A DNA stretch of 64,000 nucleotides from Candidatus Gastranaerophilales bacterium (GCA_947626225.1 CANQRH010000002.1:186001-250000), one strand, 5' to 3'. Shown: positions 21,481-30,330, counted from the stretch's first letter. Numbers and translations: made by a program. The notes: a model not told the origin generated them from the letters alone.

Positions 21481-22686
21481 CTATATCGTATTTTTAAAAT
21501 CTTTTATAAAGTCCTCAATAATATTTACCAGTTCCCTTTGCGAAACTTTTGTCAAAGGAAGATGTATTTCACGGTTCTCGGGGCTGTTTAACCCTTCATG
21601 GACAATATTTATAATAATTTTTGCAAACCCCGGATAAAGGATAGACAAAGAACTTGTCTGTTTCGGATTAATAAGTTTGAAAAGACACTGTTCCGAAGAT
21701 ACAAACTGTTCAATCTCGGTTTCAAAAAGTTTTTCTTCATAGCTTTTTTGAAGTCTGTAGAACACCGGAGTAATAACTTTTTCAAGTTTTTTGTTAAACA
21801 TTTGCCTGAAAATTTTGTAATTTTTCTCATGTAAATTTTCATCAACAAGCCACTCGTCAAGAGTTTCTTCTTTCCCTTGAGAAAAACAAAATTCAACCTT
21901 TGAAGAATATGCTTCGGAAATTGCTTTTACTGCTTCGCTTTCAATTTTTGAAAATGATTTACCCGATATATCGGTGAATCCCGCACAAATTTCGTTATTG
22001 TAATTTTCTTTTATACGGTTAAATACTGTAACAGCTCCGTTGAAATTCGCACCGCCGAGCAAAACATAAAAGTTAACTCCCTTGCCGAAAGTTACAATAT
22101 CATCAGCTCTCAAAGAGGTTCTTAAAGCTTCCGCCATTGCCTCGACACTGAACATCGGTTTACTTTTCTGTGCAGGTGCTACGGCAAAAAATATTCCTTC
22201 ATCAAGCAAATTATCATCAATATAATTTTCAATAACCTGCTTTGCAAAATTGTACTTATAAATTCCCGTAAGCTCATCAATAACGGAATTTTGCTCCAAA
22301 AGTCTAGAATTTCTGAACCCGGATAATTTTACGGAATTATGTTTGAGATTATTTACTATCCTTAAAACAATTTCAAAATCTTTTGCATCAGGCGATATAA
22401 AATCATCCGCACCCGCATCATAAGCGTCCAGAATTTGTTTTTGAGAATCGGAAATCAAAATTATACAAGATGAAAAATCTTTTCGAAACTCCTTTATTAA
22501 ATCAATTACTTTATCGGATTTATCATGAATTAAAATCAGCTTTGGACGGTAAATTTTTACATTATTAACAGCATTATCAAAATCGGACACAACAGTATTA
22601 TCATCACTTCTTAAAAGTACAAGCTTTTTTTGAAAAGCTTGTGAAAACATTTCATCATCGGATATAAGAATAATACCGCCGTCCAT
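21481..22686 (-). CDS. Receiver-like protein with degenerate GGDEF domain
   Basis: A 401-residue protein. Residues 1-115 resemble a receiver domain (IILISDDEMFSQAF, PKLILIHDKSD, CIILISDSQKQILDAYDAGA, DDFISP), with His-Asp where the phospho-accepting Asp loop would be. Residues 128-275 resemble a GGDEF domain starting DELTGIYKYNFAKQVIE, but the active-site loop reads FGKGVNF, so diguanylate cyclase activity is unlikely. The C-terminal 120 residues match nothing I know. It lies 3 bp downstream of ftsX on the same strand, so a regulatory role near cell division is possible but inferred only from position. Confidence 0.75.
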   Translation of the reverse strand: MDGGIILISDDEMFSQAFQKKLVLLRSDDNTVVSDFDNAVNNVKIYRPKLILIHDKSDKVIDLIKEFRKDFSSCIILISDSQKQILDAYDAGADDFISPDAKDFEIVLRIVNNLKHNSVKLSGFRNSRLLEQNSVIDELTGIYKYNFAKQVIENYIDDNLLDEGIFFAVAPAQKSKPMFSVEAMAEALRTSLRADDIVTFGKGVNFYVLLGGANFNGAVTVFNRIKENYNNEICAGFTDISGKSFSKIESEAVKAISEAYSSKVEFCFSQGKEETLDEWLVDENLHEKNYKIFRQMFNKKLEKVITPVFYRLQKSYEEKLFETEIEQFVSSEQCLFKLINPKQTSSLSILYPGFAKIIINIVHEGLNSPENREIHLPLTKVSQRELVNIIEDFIKDFKNTI

Positions 22687-22689
22687 ATT

Positions 22690-23598
22690 TTACACCTGCA
22701 AATGTTTCTTTATGCAAAGGAAACTTCCGCCGGCACCGAACAGAATTGCCATAGCAAACATAATAGTGATAACAAGAGTCTGTGCATACACCGGAGCGGG
22801 AACCATAAAGAATTGATGCATGTGAGTCAATCCGTTTTGTACAAAATTTAACGGAATCAACGCAAGCACAGCTCCGGAAAATCCGTAAAACGCTCCCTGC
22901 ATAATGAGCGGAAATCTTATATACCAGTTTGAAACGCCCATAAGACGCATGATTTCAATTTCTTCTTTCCTCGACTGGATAACAAGCTGAATTGTATTAT
23001 TGATAATGGTAATCGTCAAAATTCCCATAATAATAACTACAAATATCGTTATCATATTTACAACATGATTCAGCGCCTCAATCTTCTTTGCCAAATCCTG
23101 AGCGTAACTCATATCTTCAACCGAATTAAGCTGTTTTATATTATTAAATACCTGCTCGATATTTTCCGGCTTATCAACCTTGACATGCAGTGTATCCGGC
23201 AAAGGATTATCAATATCCGGCAAATCCATTTCCCGTTTAAGATTTATCCAGGAAGTATTTTTCGGAATAATATTAACATTTTCCACATGTTCAAACTCTT
23301 TAACGCGTTTTTTAACTAAATTAGCATCTGAGTTTTCCTTTAAATATACCGATATTTCAAGTACATTTCCGAGTTCATGAGCAAAAGACGAAATCGAAAG
23401 AGCAGAGCGGAAAAATGACGCAAAAATAGTCAAAATTGCAGCCATTGTAGTTATAATAATAAGATTTACAATTCCCGTCCTGTAAACATCAAGAATTGTC
23501 TCCTTTGTAAGCCGGTATAAAATTCTCAACTCACAAAGCCAGTCTTTCGGTATATGTTTTTTTACTTTTTTCTTTAAAATTGCCTTTGAACTATTCAT
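22690..23598 (-). CDS. ftsX: Cell division protein FtsX
   Basis: A 302-residue membrane protein of the FtsEX complex, which couples ATP hydrolysis to activation of cell-wall hydrolases during division. One membrane helix lies near residues 40-62, then an extracytoplasmic domain (ELGNVLEISVYLKENSDANL, and the region around DNPLPDTLHVKVDKPENI), then three C-terminal helices. The cytoplasmic stretch SRKEEIEIMRLMGVSNWYIR is a family hallmark. The gene start overlaps the ftsE stop by 8 bp. Confidence 0.94.
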   Translation of the reverse strand: MNSSKAILKKKVKKHIPKDWLCELRILYRLTKETILDVYRTGIVNLIIITTMAAILTIFASFFRSALSISSFAHELGNVLEISVYLKENSDANLVKKRVKEFEHVENVNIIPKNTSWINLKREMDLPDIDNPLPDTLHVKVDKPENIEQVFNNIKQLNSVEDMSYAQDLAKKIEALNHVVNMITIFVVIIMGILTITIINNTIQLVIQSRKEEIEIMRLMGVSNWYIRFPLIMQGAFYGFSGAVLALIPLNFVQNGLTHMHQFFMVPAPVYAQTLVITIMFAMAILFGAGGSFLCIKKHLQV

Positions 23599-24268
23599 AC
23601 GTACCTGCTTGTATATCCCTTACAACTTCACCGTTATCAAGTGTTATAACTCTTTTTCTGAAATAATCCACCATAGCATTGTCATGCGTGGACACAATAA
23701 CCGTAATACCGCGCTGATTAATTTGATCCAAAATCTGCATAATTTCCATTGAGTTTTTGGGGTCCAAATTTCCCGTAGGTTCATCAGCAATTAAAAGCGG
23801 AGGACCGTTAACTATAGCTCTTGCAATACCGACTCTTTGCTGTTCACCGCCCGAAAGCTCGGAAGGTGTGGCGTTCATTTTGTCGTAAAGCCCGACAATT
23901 TTCAAAGCTCCGGAAACTCTGGCATTAATTTCTTTTGAGCTTATACCGAGAGTTCTGATAACGTATGCGACATTATCATAGATAGTCTGGTTCTGTAAAA
24001 GCTTGTAATCCTGAAAAACAATTCCCATGCATCTTCTCAAGTTCGGCACTTTATCATTGGGAAGGTTTGCAATATTAATACCTCCGATTGTAACCGTACC
24101 GCTTGTAGGACGTTCTTCGTTATATAAAAGTTTCATCAGGGTGGATTTTCCCGCGCCCGATGCTCCGACAATAAATACAAATTCTCCTGAGAGAATATCC
24201 AAATTGACATTTCTCAATGCATAATTGTCATTCTTATATTTTTTTGTAACCGATCTGAATTGAATCAT
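23591..24268 (-). CDS. ftsE: Cell division ATP-binding protein FtsE
   Basis: A 225-residue ABC ATPase with Walker A GASGAGKST (35-43), Q-loop in VFQDYKLL, signature LSGGEQQRVGIARAI, Walker B LLIADEPTGNLDP and switch His in VSTHD. It is the ATPase of the FtsEX complex at the divisome. It is paired with ftsX by an 8-bp overlap. The transketolase-like gene lies 9 bp upstream on the same strand, so the whole block may be one transcript. Confidence 0.95.
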   Translation of the reverse strand: MIQFRSVTKKYKNDNYALRNVNLDILSGEFVFIVGASGAGKSTLMKLLYNEERPTSGTVTIGGINIANLPNDKVPNLRRCMGIVFQDYKLLQNQTIYDNVAYVIRTLGISSKEINARVSGALKIVGLYDKMNATPSELSGGEQQRVGIARAIVNGPPLLIADEPTGNLDPKNSMEIMQILDQINQRGITVIVSTHDNAMVDYFRKRVITLDNGEVVRDIQAGTYE

Positions 24269-24277
24269 AAATTTTCC

Positions 24278-25240
24278 TTATTTTACCAAACGATATTTAT
24301 CAATATAACGTTTAATACTAACTTCCAGCTTATTTGAACTTAATCCGTAATAATCGAGTAAAAAGTCCCATTTACCGCTTTGCCCGAATGTATCGTTGAT
24401 ACCTATTCTGTGTACGGGAACGGGATAATATTCGGCCAACAGTTCACAAACAGCACTGCCAAGCCCGCCTATAATAGAATGATTTTCAACGGTAATTACA
24501 AATTTTGTTTTCTTTACGCAATCTATAATTGTTCCTCCGTCGAGCGGTTTTACAACGGGAACATGAATTATCTGCATTGAATATCCGGACTTTTTCAAGT
24601 TTTCGCATGCCTCAATAACTTCCGCAAGTGTTTCACCGTTAGAAATTATTGTAACATCCGTACCTTCTTCAATAACATGAGCTTTGCAAAAATCAAATTC
24701 ATAATTTTCATCAAAAATATCACACACGTTTATTCGTGGAATTCTGATATACATAGGACCGTAGTTTTCCGATGCAAATTTGATTACCTGCTCACATTCC
24801 CTGCAATCGGCAGGAACAATAACGGACATGTTCGGAATACTTCTCATAAGTGAAATATCTTCAAGAGCCTGATGACTTGCACCATCTTCACCAACCGTAA
24901 TTCCGCCGTGAGTTCCTACAATTTTTACGTTAAATTCGGGATAACAAACCGAATTTCTTATTTGATCATACGTTCTACCCGTTGCAAACATAGCAAAAGA
25001 AGCCGCAAAAGGTATTTTACCCGCTGAAGCCAGCCCTGCTGCAACTGCAATCATATCCTGCTCGGCAATCCCCGAATTAAAAAACCTGTCGGGGAATTCT
25101 TTTGCAAAAACCGCCGTTTGCGTTGAACAGGACAAATCAGCATCCAAAACAACTATATTCTTGTTTGTTTTTCCGAGCTCAGCCAATGTTTTACCAAAAA
25201 CTGCTCTTATAGATTTTCGTTCGTTCTTATTAATTATCAT
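24278..25240 (-). CDS. Transketolase C-terminal half (split subunit)
   Basis: A 320-residue protein equal to the C-terminal half of transketolase or DXS: a pyrimidine-binding domain with FFNSGIAEQDMIAVAAGLAS (catalytic Glu in the AEQ motif) and FAMFATGRTYDQIRNSVCYP, plus the transketolase C-terminal domain (HVPVVKPLDGGTI, ENHSIIGGLGSAV). ATG 25240 is preferred to an upstream TTG. Split transketolases have a separate N-terminal subunit that binds the diphosphate of TPP; none is encoded next to this gene, so activity would need a partner elsewhere. Confidence 0.9.
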   Translation of the reverse strand: MIINKNERKSIRAVFGKTLAELGKTNKNIVVLDADLSCSTQTAVFAKEFPDRFFNSGIAEQDMIAVAAGLASAGKIPFAASFAMFATGRTYDQIRNSVCYPEFNVKIVGTHGGITVGEDGASHQALEDISLMRSIPNMSVIVPADCRECEQVIKFASENYGPMYIRIPRINVCDIFDENYEFDFCKAHVIEEGTDVTIISNGETLAEVIEACENLKKSGYSMQIIHVPVVKPLDGGTIIDCVKKTKFVITVENHSIIGGLGSAVCELLAEYYPVPVHRIGINDTFGQSGKWDFLLDYYGLSSNKLEVSIKRYIDKYRLVK

Positions 25241-25414
25241 AACGTAGTGTCCAATGACATTATAACACAAACAAGAATTAAACCAAATTGTAACGAAAGG
25301 AGAAAGGTTTGTTAAGAATTATTAAAATTTTAGGGAATTTTAGCAATTTTATTTCTTGAGGAGTATTTAAACAGTAGAATAAAACTATACCATTTTATCG
25401 AAAGGAAGAAATAT

Positions 25415-26452
25415 ATGATTCAAACACCGGTAAATCCTTATATGCAAATGCCCGTACAGGCTCCGAGCTATAATGCTGTAAAGATTGACGTACACAACCC
25501 CTCAGTAAATGCACCATGCCCCCAAGCTCCTGTAGAACTACCCGGACCCGGATATAATACTTATTCATATCCTCAAGCTCAGTTATATTCATATCCGCAG
25601 GCACAGGTTCAACCCTATTATATGCCCTGTCCATGCCCGACAGCACAGACTGTACCGGCAGTACAAAATCCCCAACCGGAAGCACCTTCACCAATTGTGC
25701 AGGCAGTTCCGGTAGTTCAAGCGGTACCGGTAATCCAACAGCAGAATATAAATGCTCCCGCACCGCAGGTAACTGCTCCTGAACCCGTTAAGGAAAACAC
25801 TTCACAAAATGTAAATGTGGAAGTAGTTCCTCCGCAGCAGGTATCACCTCAAGTTGATATAAATTCTTTCATCGCAAAATTAACCAACCCTGATTATGAA
25901 GTTCAGGCAAATGCAATGGAAGAAATTGCAAATATGATTAATACAGAACCCCAAAAAGCAACGGAATTATTGGATGAAAAAATTATTAACACATTAAACA
26001 CAATAATGAACGTTGATTCAAGCAAACTTGAAGGCCCGACTCCTCAGCAGATAGCTGCAAGAGAAAAAATCATGAAAGGCGAACAGGTTTCCGATGAAGA
26101 TAAAAAACTTGCATCAACAATAACACCTATGGAACAAGCAGAAAGAAACAAAAGCTATGCAATGTTTACAACTGCAATAATGCAAAAATTATTCGGCGAA
26201 GAAGTTAAAAAATTAACCAACACAACAGTTCCTCTTACCGAACTTCCCGGAGCGGCAGCAATTGTTGAACAGCTGAAAAATAACCCCAACCCGATGGTAA
26301 GAACTTCAGCTATCGAAGCGCTGAGCTATATCCAACAGCCCGAATATAAACAAGACCTGAATACTTTGTTCTCAATTGCTAAGAACGATCAGGACAAAAA
26401 TGTTCAAGAAGCTGCAGCAGCAGCTCTGAACAAACTTGACCAGCTCAAGTAA
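25415..26452 (+). CDS. Pro/Gln-rich protein with HEAT-like C-terminal domain
   Basis: A 345-residue protein with a low-complexity first half: the motif VKIDVHNPSV at 23-32, then YSYPQAQ repeats, a short Cys stretch (MPCPCP) and repeated VPVVQAVPV. From about residue 150 it becomes helical, with HEAT-like units (LTNPDYEVQANAMEEIANMI and LKNNPNPMVRTSAIEALSYI, then NDQDKNVQEAAAAALNKL). It shares architecture and the NPSV motif with the protein at 19596. AAAGGAAG precedes the start and a terminator follows. There is no signal peptide; a scaffold or surface-associated role is conjecture. Confidence 0.78.
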   Translation: MIQTPVNPYMQMPVQAPSYNAVKIDVHNPSVNAPCPQAPVELPGPGYNTYSYPQAQLYSYPQAQVQPYYMPCPCPTAQTVPAVQNPQPEAPSPIVQAVPVVQAVPVIQQQNINAPAPQVTAPEPVKENTSQNVNVEVVPPQQVSPQVDINSFIAKLTNPDYEVQANAMEEIANMINTEPQKATELLDEKIINTLNTIMNVDSSKLEGPTPQQIAAREKIMKGEQVSDEDKKLASTITPMEQAERNKSYAMFTTAIMQKLFGEEVKKLTNTTVPLTELPGAAAIVEQLKNNPNPMVRTSAIEALSYIQQPEYKQDLNTLFSIAKNDQDKNVQEAAAAALNKLDQLK

Positions 26453-26484
26453 TGCATATAATTTCTTTCTTTTAACTACACAGG

Positions 26485-26508
26485 AAAAGTCCCGAAAGGG
26501 ACTTTTTT
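26485..26508 (+). terminator. Rho-independent terminator after the Pro/Gln-rich HEAT gene
   Basis: AAAAGTCCC, loop GAAA, GGGACTTTTTTT. A strong hairpin with T run about 30 bp after the stop. Confidence 0.88.
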
Positions 26509-26536
26509 TGTACCAAAAATTTCCAAAATGACGGTC

Positions 26537-27322
26537 TTATACCCCGCTTATTTCATGCTGATAAGCCCAGGCGGAATGATTGTGAATACTTTCAACAGCC
26601 TCACATTCAACTTCAAATTCGTCAACATTAGGATAATTTCTAAGCTTTACAACAACATCCCGCAAAACATCTTCCACAAATTTCGGATTATCCCAAGCTT
26701 TTTCGGTAACAAATTTTTCGTCTTCTCTTTTTAAAAGCGGGTATACGGGACAGGAAGCACAATTTTCAATAAGCTCAATTAAATCTTCCAGCCAAATTTG
26801 TTTTGATTCATCATAAGAAATTCTTACGTTAATGAATGCCCTTTGGTTGTGTGCGCCGTTATCGGAGATTTCCTTTGAACAAGGACATAAAGTCGTAACA
26901 GGTACAACCACACCCAAAATAAATTTATAATTTCCGTTTTCAATACGTCCTTCAAACATACACTCATAACTCATCGGTGCCGTCATAGCGGTTACGGGTG
27001 ATTTTTTATCCAAAAAATAAGTAAATTTAAACTCTAATTCTCCGCTTTGTGCATCAAGACTTTTTATAATCTTTTCCAGACAGCCTTTTATATCAACGCC
27101 TAAAAGATTTTTGCTTCGCCATTCCGCAAGAACCTCAACAAATCTTGACATGTGAGTTCCCTTGTAATCCCTCGGCAAAGAAACATTAACCCTTGCTTTA
27201 GCACAAACAACCTGATTTGAACTGTTTTTCCGCTGAATGATTAAAGGCAGTTCCAGATGTTTAATACCGACTTTTTGAATATCAACATTACGATTATCTT
27301 TTAAGTTTTGAATATCTTTCAT
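26537..27322 (-). CDS. folE2: GTP cyclohydrolase I type B (FolE2)
   Basis: A 261-residue enzyme making 7,8-dihydroneopterin triphosphate from GTP for folate or queuosine. Family motifs are present: GTHMSRFVEVL near residue 75, MSYECMFEG, VPVTTLCPCSKEISDNGAHN with the metal-binding Cys, and the C-terminal SIHNHSAWAY. I start at ATG 27322, which has AAAAGGAAT ahead of it and removes a 15-residue extension outside the family. Unlike zinc-dependent FolE, type B enzymes accept other metals. Confidence 0.93.
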   Translation of the reverse strand: MKDIQNLKDNRNVDIQKVGIKHLELPLIIQRKNSSNQVVCAKARVNVSLPRDYKGTHMSRFVEVLAEWRSKNLLGVDIKGCLEKIIKSLDAQSGELEFKFTYFLDKKSPVTAMTAPMSYECMFEGRIENGNYKFILGVVVPVTTLCPCSKEISDNGAHNQRAFINVRISYDESKQIWLEDLIELIENCASCPVYPLLKREDEKFVTEKAWDNPKFVEDVLRDVVVKLRNYPNVDEFEVECEAVESIHNHSAWAYQHEISGV

Positions 27323-27371
27323 AAAATTCCTTTTAATATTTCTTAATAAACCGGCAAAAAATAGCAAATTT

Positions 27372-27450
27372 TTTACATAATCATACTTTATATAAATATA
27401 AAGCTCTCTCTTCTTATTTAAACGGATAGGCCTTGTACATCAAGGTCTTT
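27372..27450 (+). ncRNA. Possible short plus-strand RNA between two minus-strand genes
   Basis: A hairpin GGCCTTG-TACAT-CAAGGTC (about 27428-27446) followed by a long T run terminates only plus-strand transcription, yet both neighbours are on the minus strand. A weak promoter-like pair (TTTACA at 27372, AT-rich TATAAATATA at 27391-27400) lies upstream, so a transcript of about 50 bases is conceivable. Evidence is slight. Confidence 0.25.
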
Positions 27451-27454
27451 TTTT

Positions 27455-27916
27455 TTATTTTGCATCAAGTAATGCTCTTATCCGTAAAAATCTGTCAAGT
27501 TCGTTTCTGAATCTTGCCATATCCTGATAAATTGTATTAGGCATTAAAATTCTGTTGTCGTATTTCGGATCAATTATATATACCGTAGGATAACCGCCTA
27601 TGGCATAATCCTGAGCCAGCTGTTGATTTTCGGGAGTTGCTTCAACATTTATCATTACAAAATTAAAATAATCCTTATAGACATTGCTCAAAACCTTAAA
27701 CTTGGGCATAAATCTTAAACAATACCCGCACCAATCGGCATAAAAAACAGCAAGCACAGGCAGATTTTCAGACATGGCTTTTTCATAAGCTATACCAATA
27801 TGGTAATCGGACGGATGTTTCGGTGCATTTAATGCCGATGCTCCGGCAATTCCCGCGTAAGTTAACAATATTAATCCGGCTAATATCGATAAAGTTATAA
27901 TAATTTTTTTCTTCAT
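27455..27916 (-). CDS. Membrane-anchored or exported thioredoxin-like protein
   Basis: A 153-residue protein with an N-terminal signal or anchor (residues 3-28) and a thioredoxin fold carrying WCGYC (62-66), VFYADWCGYC being typical of the thioredoxin_7/DsbD-C-like group. The cis-proline region is GGYPTVYIIDP. It probably exchanges or isomerises disulfides, or reduces proteins, outside the cytoplasmic membrane. AGAGG precedes the start. It is transcribed alone. Confidence 0.88.
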   Translation of the reverse strand: MKKKIIITLSILAGLILLTYAGIAGASALNAPKHPSDYHIGIAYEKAMSENLPVLAVFYADWCGYCLRFMPKFKVLSNVYKDYFNFVMINVEATPENQQLAQDYAIGGYPTVYIIDPKYDNRILMPNTIYQDMARFRNELDRFLRIRALLDAK

Positions 27917-27998
27917 AAAATACCTCTTTTATAACTATTATACAATAAAAATCACATATTAAAAAATTCATTATTGTTAATAAATCTTAATAATTACT

Positions 27999-28035
27999 TG
28001 AAATTTTATATATTATAGTATATACTAAGTATATA
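27999..28035 (+). promoter_or_regulatory. Promoter with perfect palindrome upstream of the sigma factor gene
   Basis: TTGAAA (27999-28004) and TATACT (28021-28026) are 16 bases apart. The -10 lies inside a perfect inverted repeat TATATACT-A-AGTATATA (28019-28035). A protein bound there would block this promoter, so it is a candidate operator. Confidence 0.45.
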
Positions 28036-28084
28036 TCATAACCGTGTTTATATATATTGTGTTCAACCGGAAGGAGTTTTAGGT

Positions 28085-28987
28085 ATGCAAAACAGTTCGC
28101 TTATTAAGATGAGAGAAACTAACCCTGCAAAAAATGAAATTATTGACGGAGCAAATGACAGTTTACTCTCAAATTACATCCGGGAGATTTCGGATTACAA
28201 ATCACTATCCCCCGCAGAAGAAAAAGAGTTAGCCAAAAGAGCAAAAGAAGGCGACATTCAGGCAAAAAGAGAGTTGATTAAAGCTAATTTACGCCTTGTG
28301 GTAACAATTGCAAAAAAAGCAATTCACATGTCCAATTTACCTATGATTGATTTAATTCAGGAAGGCAATCTCGGGCTTATGGCTGCGGCAGAAAAATTTA
28401 ATTACAAGCTCGGTTATAAATTTGCCACTTATGCAAGCTGGTGGATAAAACAGGCAATGTTTAAGGCAATTTCCGAGCAGTCGCACTGTATGAAAATTCC
28501 CGTATATATTCAGGAAACACTTTCCAAATTTTCAAAAGTAAAACGGGAAATGGAAAGAGAAAGCAATTCATATGTAAAAACAGAAGATGTAGCTAAAAAA
28601 ATGAATTTATCACCGGATAAAATTGACACGTTTTTAAGTGCGTATTCAAAAACAATATCAATAGAAAGCGGACTTGAAAACAACGACGGCAAAGAAATGA
28701 ACATTGCTGACATTATTGAAGATGAAAGAGCTTCTGCAACAGAACAGGCGGAATTTGAAGATTTGAGAAATGATATCTTAAATGTTGTATCTACCTTAAA
28801 AGACCGTGAACAAGAAGTTGTTAAACTCAGATACGGTTTGGAAGACAATACAAGAATGACACTTGAAGAAATCGGAAATATCTACGGAGTAACCAAAGAA
28901 TGTATCCGTCAGACAGAATTGAGAGCATTAAAGAAGATGAGATTCTCCGTGTTAGGTCAGGAGGTACTTGCAGGTTACGTAGGATAG
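28085..28987 (+). CDS. RNA polymerase sigma factor, RpoD/RpoH-like (group 2)
   Basis: A 300-residue sigma-70 factor without region 1.1. Region 1.2/2 has LLSNYIREISDYKSLSPAEE, LIDLIQEGNLGLMAAAEKFN and FATYASWWIKQAM. Region 4 has TLKDREQEVVKLRYGL and TLEEIGNIYGVTKECIRQ. The length and layout match alternative group 2 sigma factors, which are numerous in cyanobacteria. Start follows GGAAGGAG at 28069-28076. A palindrome overlaps the probable promoter and a terminator follows the gene. Confidence 0.9.
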   Translation: MQNSSLIKMRETNPAKNEIIDGANDSLLSNYIREISDYKSLSPAEEKELAKRAKEGDIQAKRELIKANLRLVVTIAKKAIHMSNLPMIDLIQEGNLGLMAAAEKFNYKLGYKFATYASWWIKQAMFKAISEQSHCMKIPVYIQETLSKFSKVKREMERESNSYVKTEDVAKKMNLSPDKIDTFLSAYSKTISIESGLENNDGKEMNIADIIEDERASATEQAEFEDLRNDILNVVSTLKDREQEVVKLRYGLEDNTRMTLEEIGNIYGVTKECIRQTELRALKKMRFSVLGQEVLAGYVG

Positions 28988-29001
28988 ATTAATAAAAAAT
29001 T

Positions 29002-29029
29002 AAATACCGCTTATGCGGTATTTTTTTTA
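29002..29029 (+). terminator. Terminator of the group 2 sigma factor gene
   Basis: AATACCGC, loop TTAT, GCGGTATT and eight T residues. The T run reaches the stop of the convergent transporter gene. Confidence 0.88.
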
Positions 29030-30307
29030 ATTAAACAATACACCTACAATGGCTGCCGACATATAGCATGTCAAAGTCCCGCATATTAATGCTCTGACTC
29101 CGAGTCTTGCGAGGTTTTTACGCTGGTTTGGAGCTAATTCACCGATACCGCCTAATTGAATAGCGACAGAGCCGAGATTTCCGAAACTGCATAAAGCAAA
29201 ACTGGCAATCAAAAAGCTTTTATCGGAAAGCATTTGCGGAAGATTTGTCATATCATAATATGCAACCATTTCGTTAAGGACAAGCTTTGTTCCCATCAAA
29301 CTGCCGACAGTCGAAGCTTCATTAACCGGAACTCCCATAAAGAATGCGAACATTGCAAAAAGTTTGCCCAAAATCAGTTTTAATGAAAGATGATTTAAAT
29401 CAAAACCTGCAAAATTTATATGAAGATATTTAACAATGAGCTGTCCCGCACCGCCCAAAATCCAATCAATCATTGCAACAAGAGCGACAAGGGCAAGTAT
29501 CATGGCTATAACGTTAATAGCAACTTTCATACCTTCGGAAGCGCCTGCCGATATGGCATCAAAAAGGTTTATGTATGGGCGTTTGCGTTTACTGTAAGTA
29601 ATTTTAATATCTTCACCCGTTTCCGTTATATTAGTTTCGGGATAAACTATTTTTGAAATTACCATTGCACCCGGCACAGCCATTACGGATGATGCAAGAA
29701 TATATTGCGCGGGAATTCCCATTCCGATATAAATCGGCATGGTTGCAGCGGAAATACAAGCCATACTGCCGCTCATTGATGCTAAAAGTTCTGAACGTGT
29801 TAATTTAGCAAGATAGGGCCTAATCATTATTTGTGCGGAAATTTGACCGACAAAGGCACTTGCGACATTTGACAGAGCTTCAGCACCGCTTACATGCATG
29901 TGTTTGTTCATAACTTTACCGAAAAGCGGAACAATTCTCTGCATAATTCCGTAATAATACAAAATATTTACCAAAATCATCATAAATATCAACGATGCCA
30001 CAAGCTGTAATGCAAATATTTGCGCGCCCGCACCGAATATTTCACTTGCTTTCGAGCTGTTCATAAGGTATCCGAATACAAACGATGCACCTTCTTTTGC
30101 GAAATCAAGGATTTTTTGGATAAATAATCCGAGATTCAGGAATATTAATCTGCCTAAAGGAACTTTAAAAATAAATACGGCCAAAATAACCTGTAATAAA
30201 AAACCTGTACCGACAGTCTTATAATTTATTGCTTTGCGATTATTTGAGATTAAATACGCGGCGGCAAAAATCAAAACTATTCCCAAAATACCGATAAATC
30301 TTTCCAT
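29027..30307 (-). CDS. Concentrative nucleoside transporter (NupC/CNT family)
   Basis: A 426-residue inner-membrane protein with about ten hydrophobic segments, importing nucleosides with Na+ or H+. Family stretches include SKASEIFGAGAQIFALQ, AEALSNVASAFVGQ, LTRSELLASMSGSMA, GMKVAINVIAMILALVALVA and GVPVNEASTVGSLMGTKLVLNE, and the C-terminal ALCSFGNLGSVAIQLGGIGE. Length is normal. It is transcribed alone and ends at the sigma factor terminator. Confidence 0.94.
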   Translation of the reverse strand: MERFIGILGIVLIFAAAYLISNNRKAINYKTVGTGFLLQVILAVFIFKVPLGRLIFLNLGLFIQKILDFAKEGASFVFGYLMNSSKASEIFGAGAQIFALQLVASLIFMMILVNILYYYGIMQRIVPLFGKVMNKHMHVSGAEALSNVASAFVGQISAQIMIRPYLAKLTRSELLASMSGSMACISAATMPIYIGMGIPAQYILASSVMAVPGAMVISKIVYPETNITETGEDIKITYSKRKRPYINLFDAISAGASEGMKVAINVIAMILALVALVAMIDWILGGAGQLIVKYLHINFAGFDLNHLSLKLILGKLFAMFAFFMGVPVNEASTVGSLMGTKLVLNEMVAYYDMTNLPQMLSDKSFLIASFALCSFGNLGSVAIQLGGIGELAPNQRKNLARLGVRALICGTLTCYMSAAIVGVLFN

Positions 30308-30330
30308 AAATTACCTCTAAAGTAATTATA

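Noticed and set aside
25395-25763. Minus-strand frame of 122 codons rich in Leu and Pro
   Set aside because: It is the shadow of the low-complexity part of the gene at 25415; its composition follows from the opposite strand's codons.
27323-27454. PreQ1 riboswitch upstream of folE2
   Set aside because: The minus strand lacks the conserved hairpin followed by an A-rich tail ending in AAGG.
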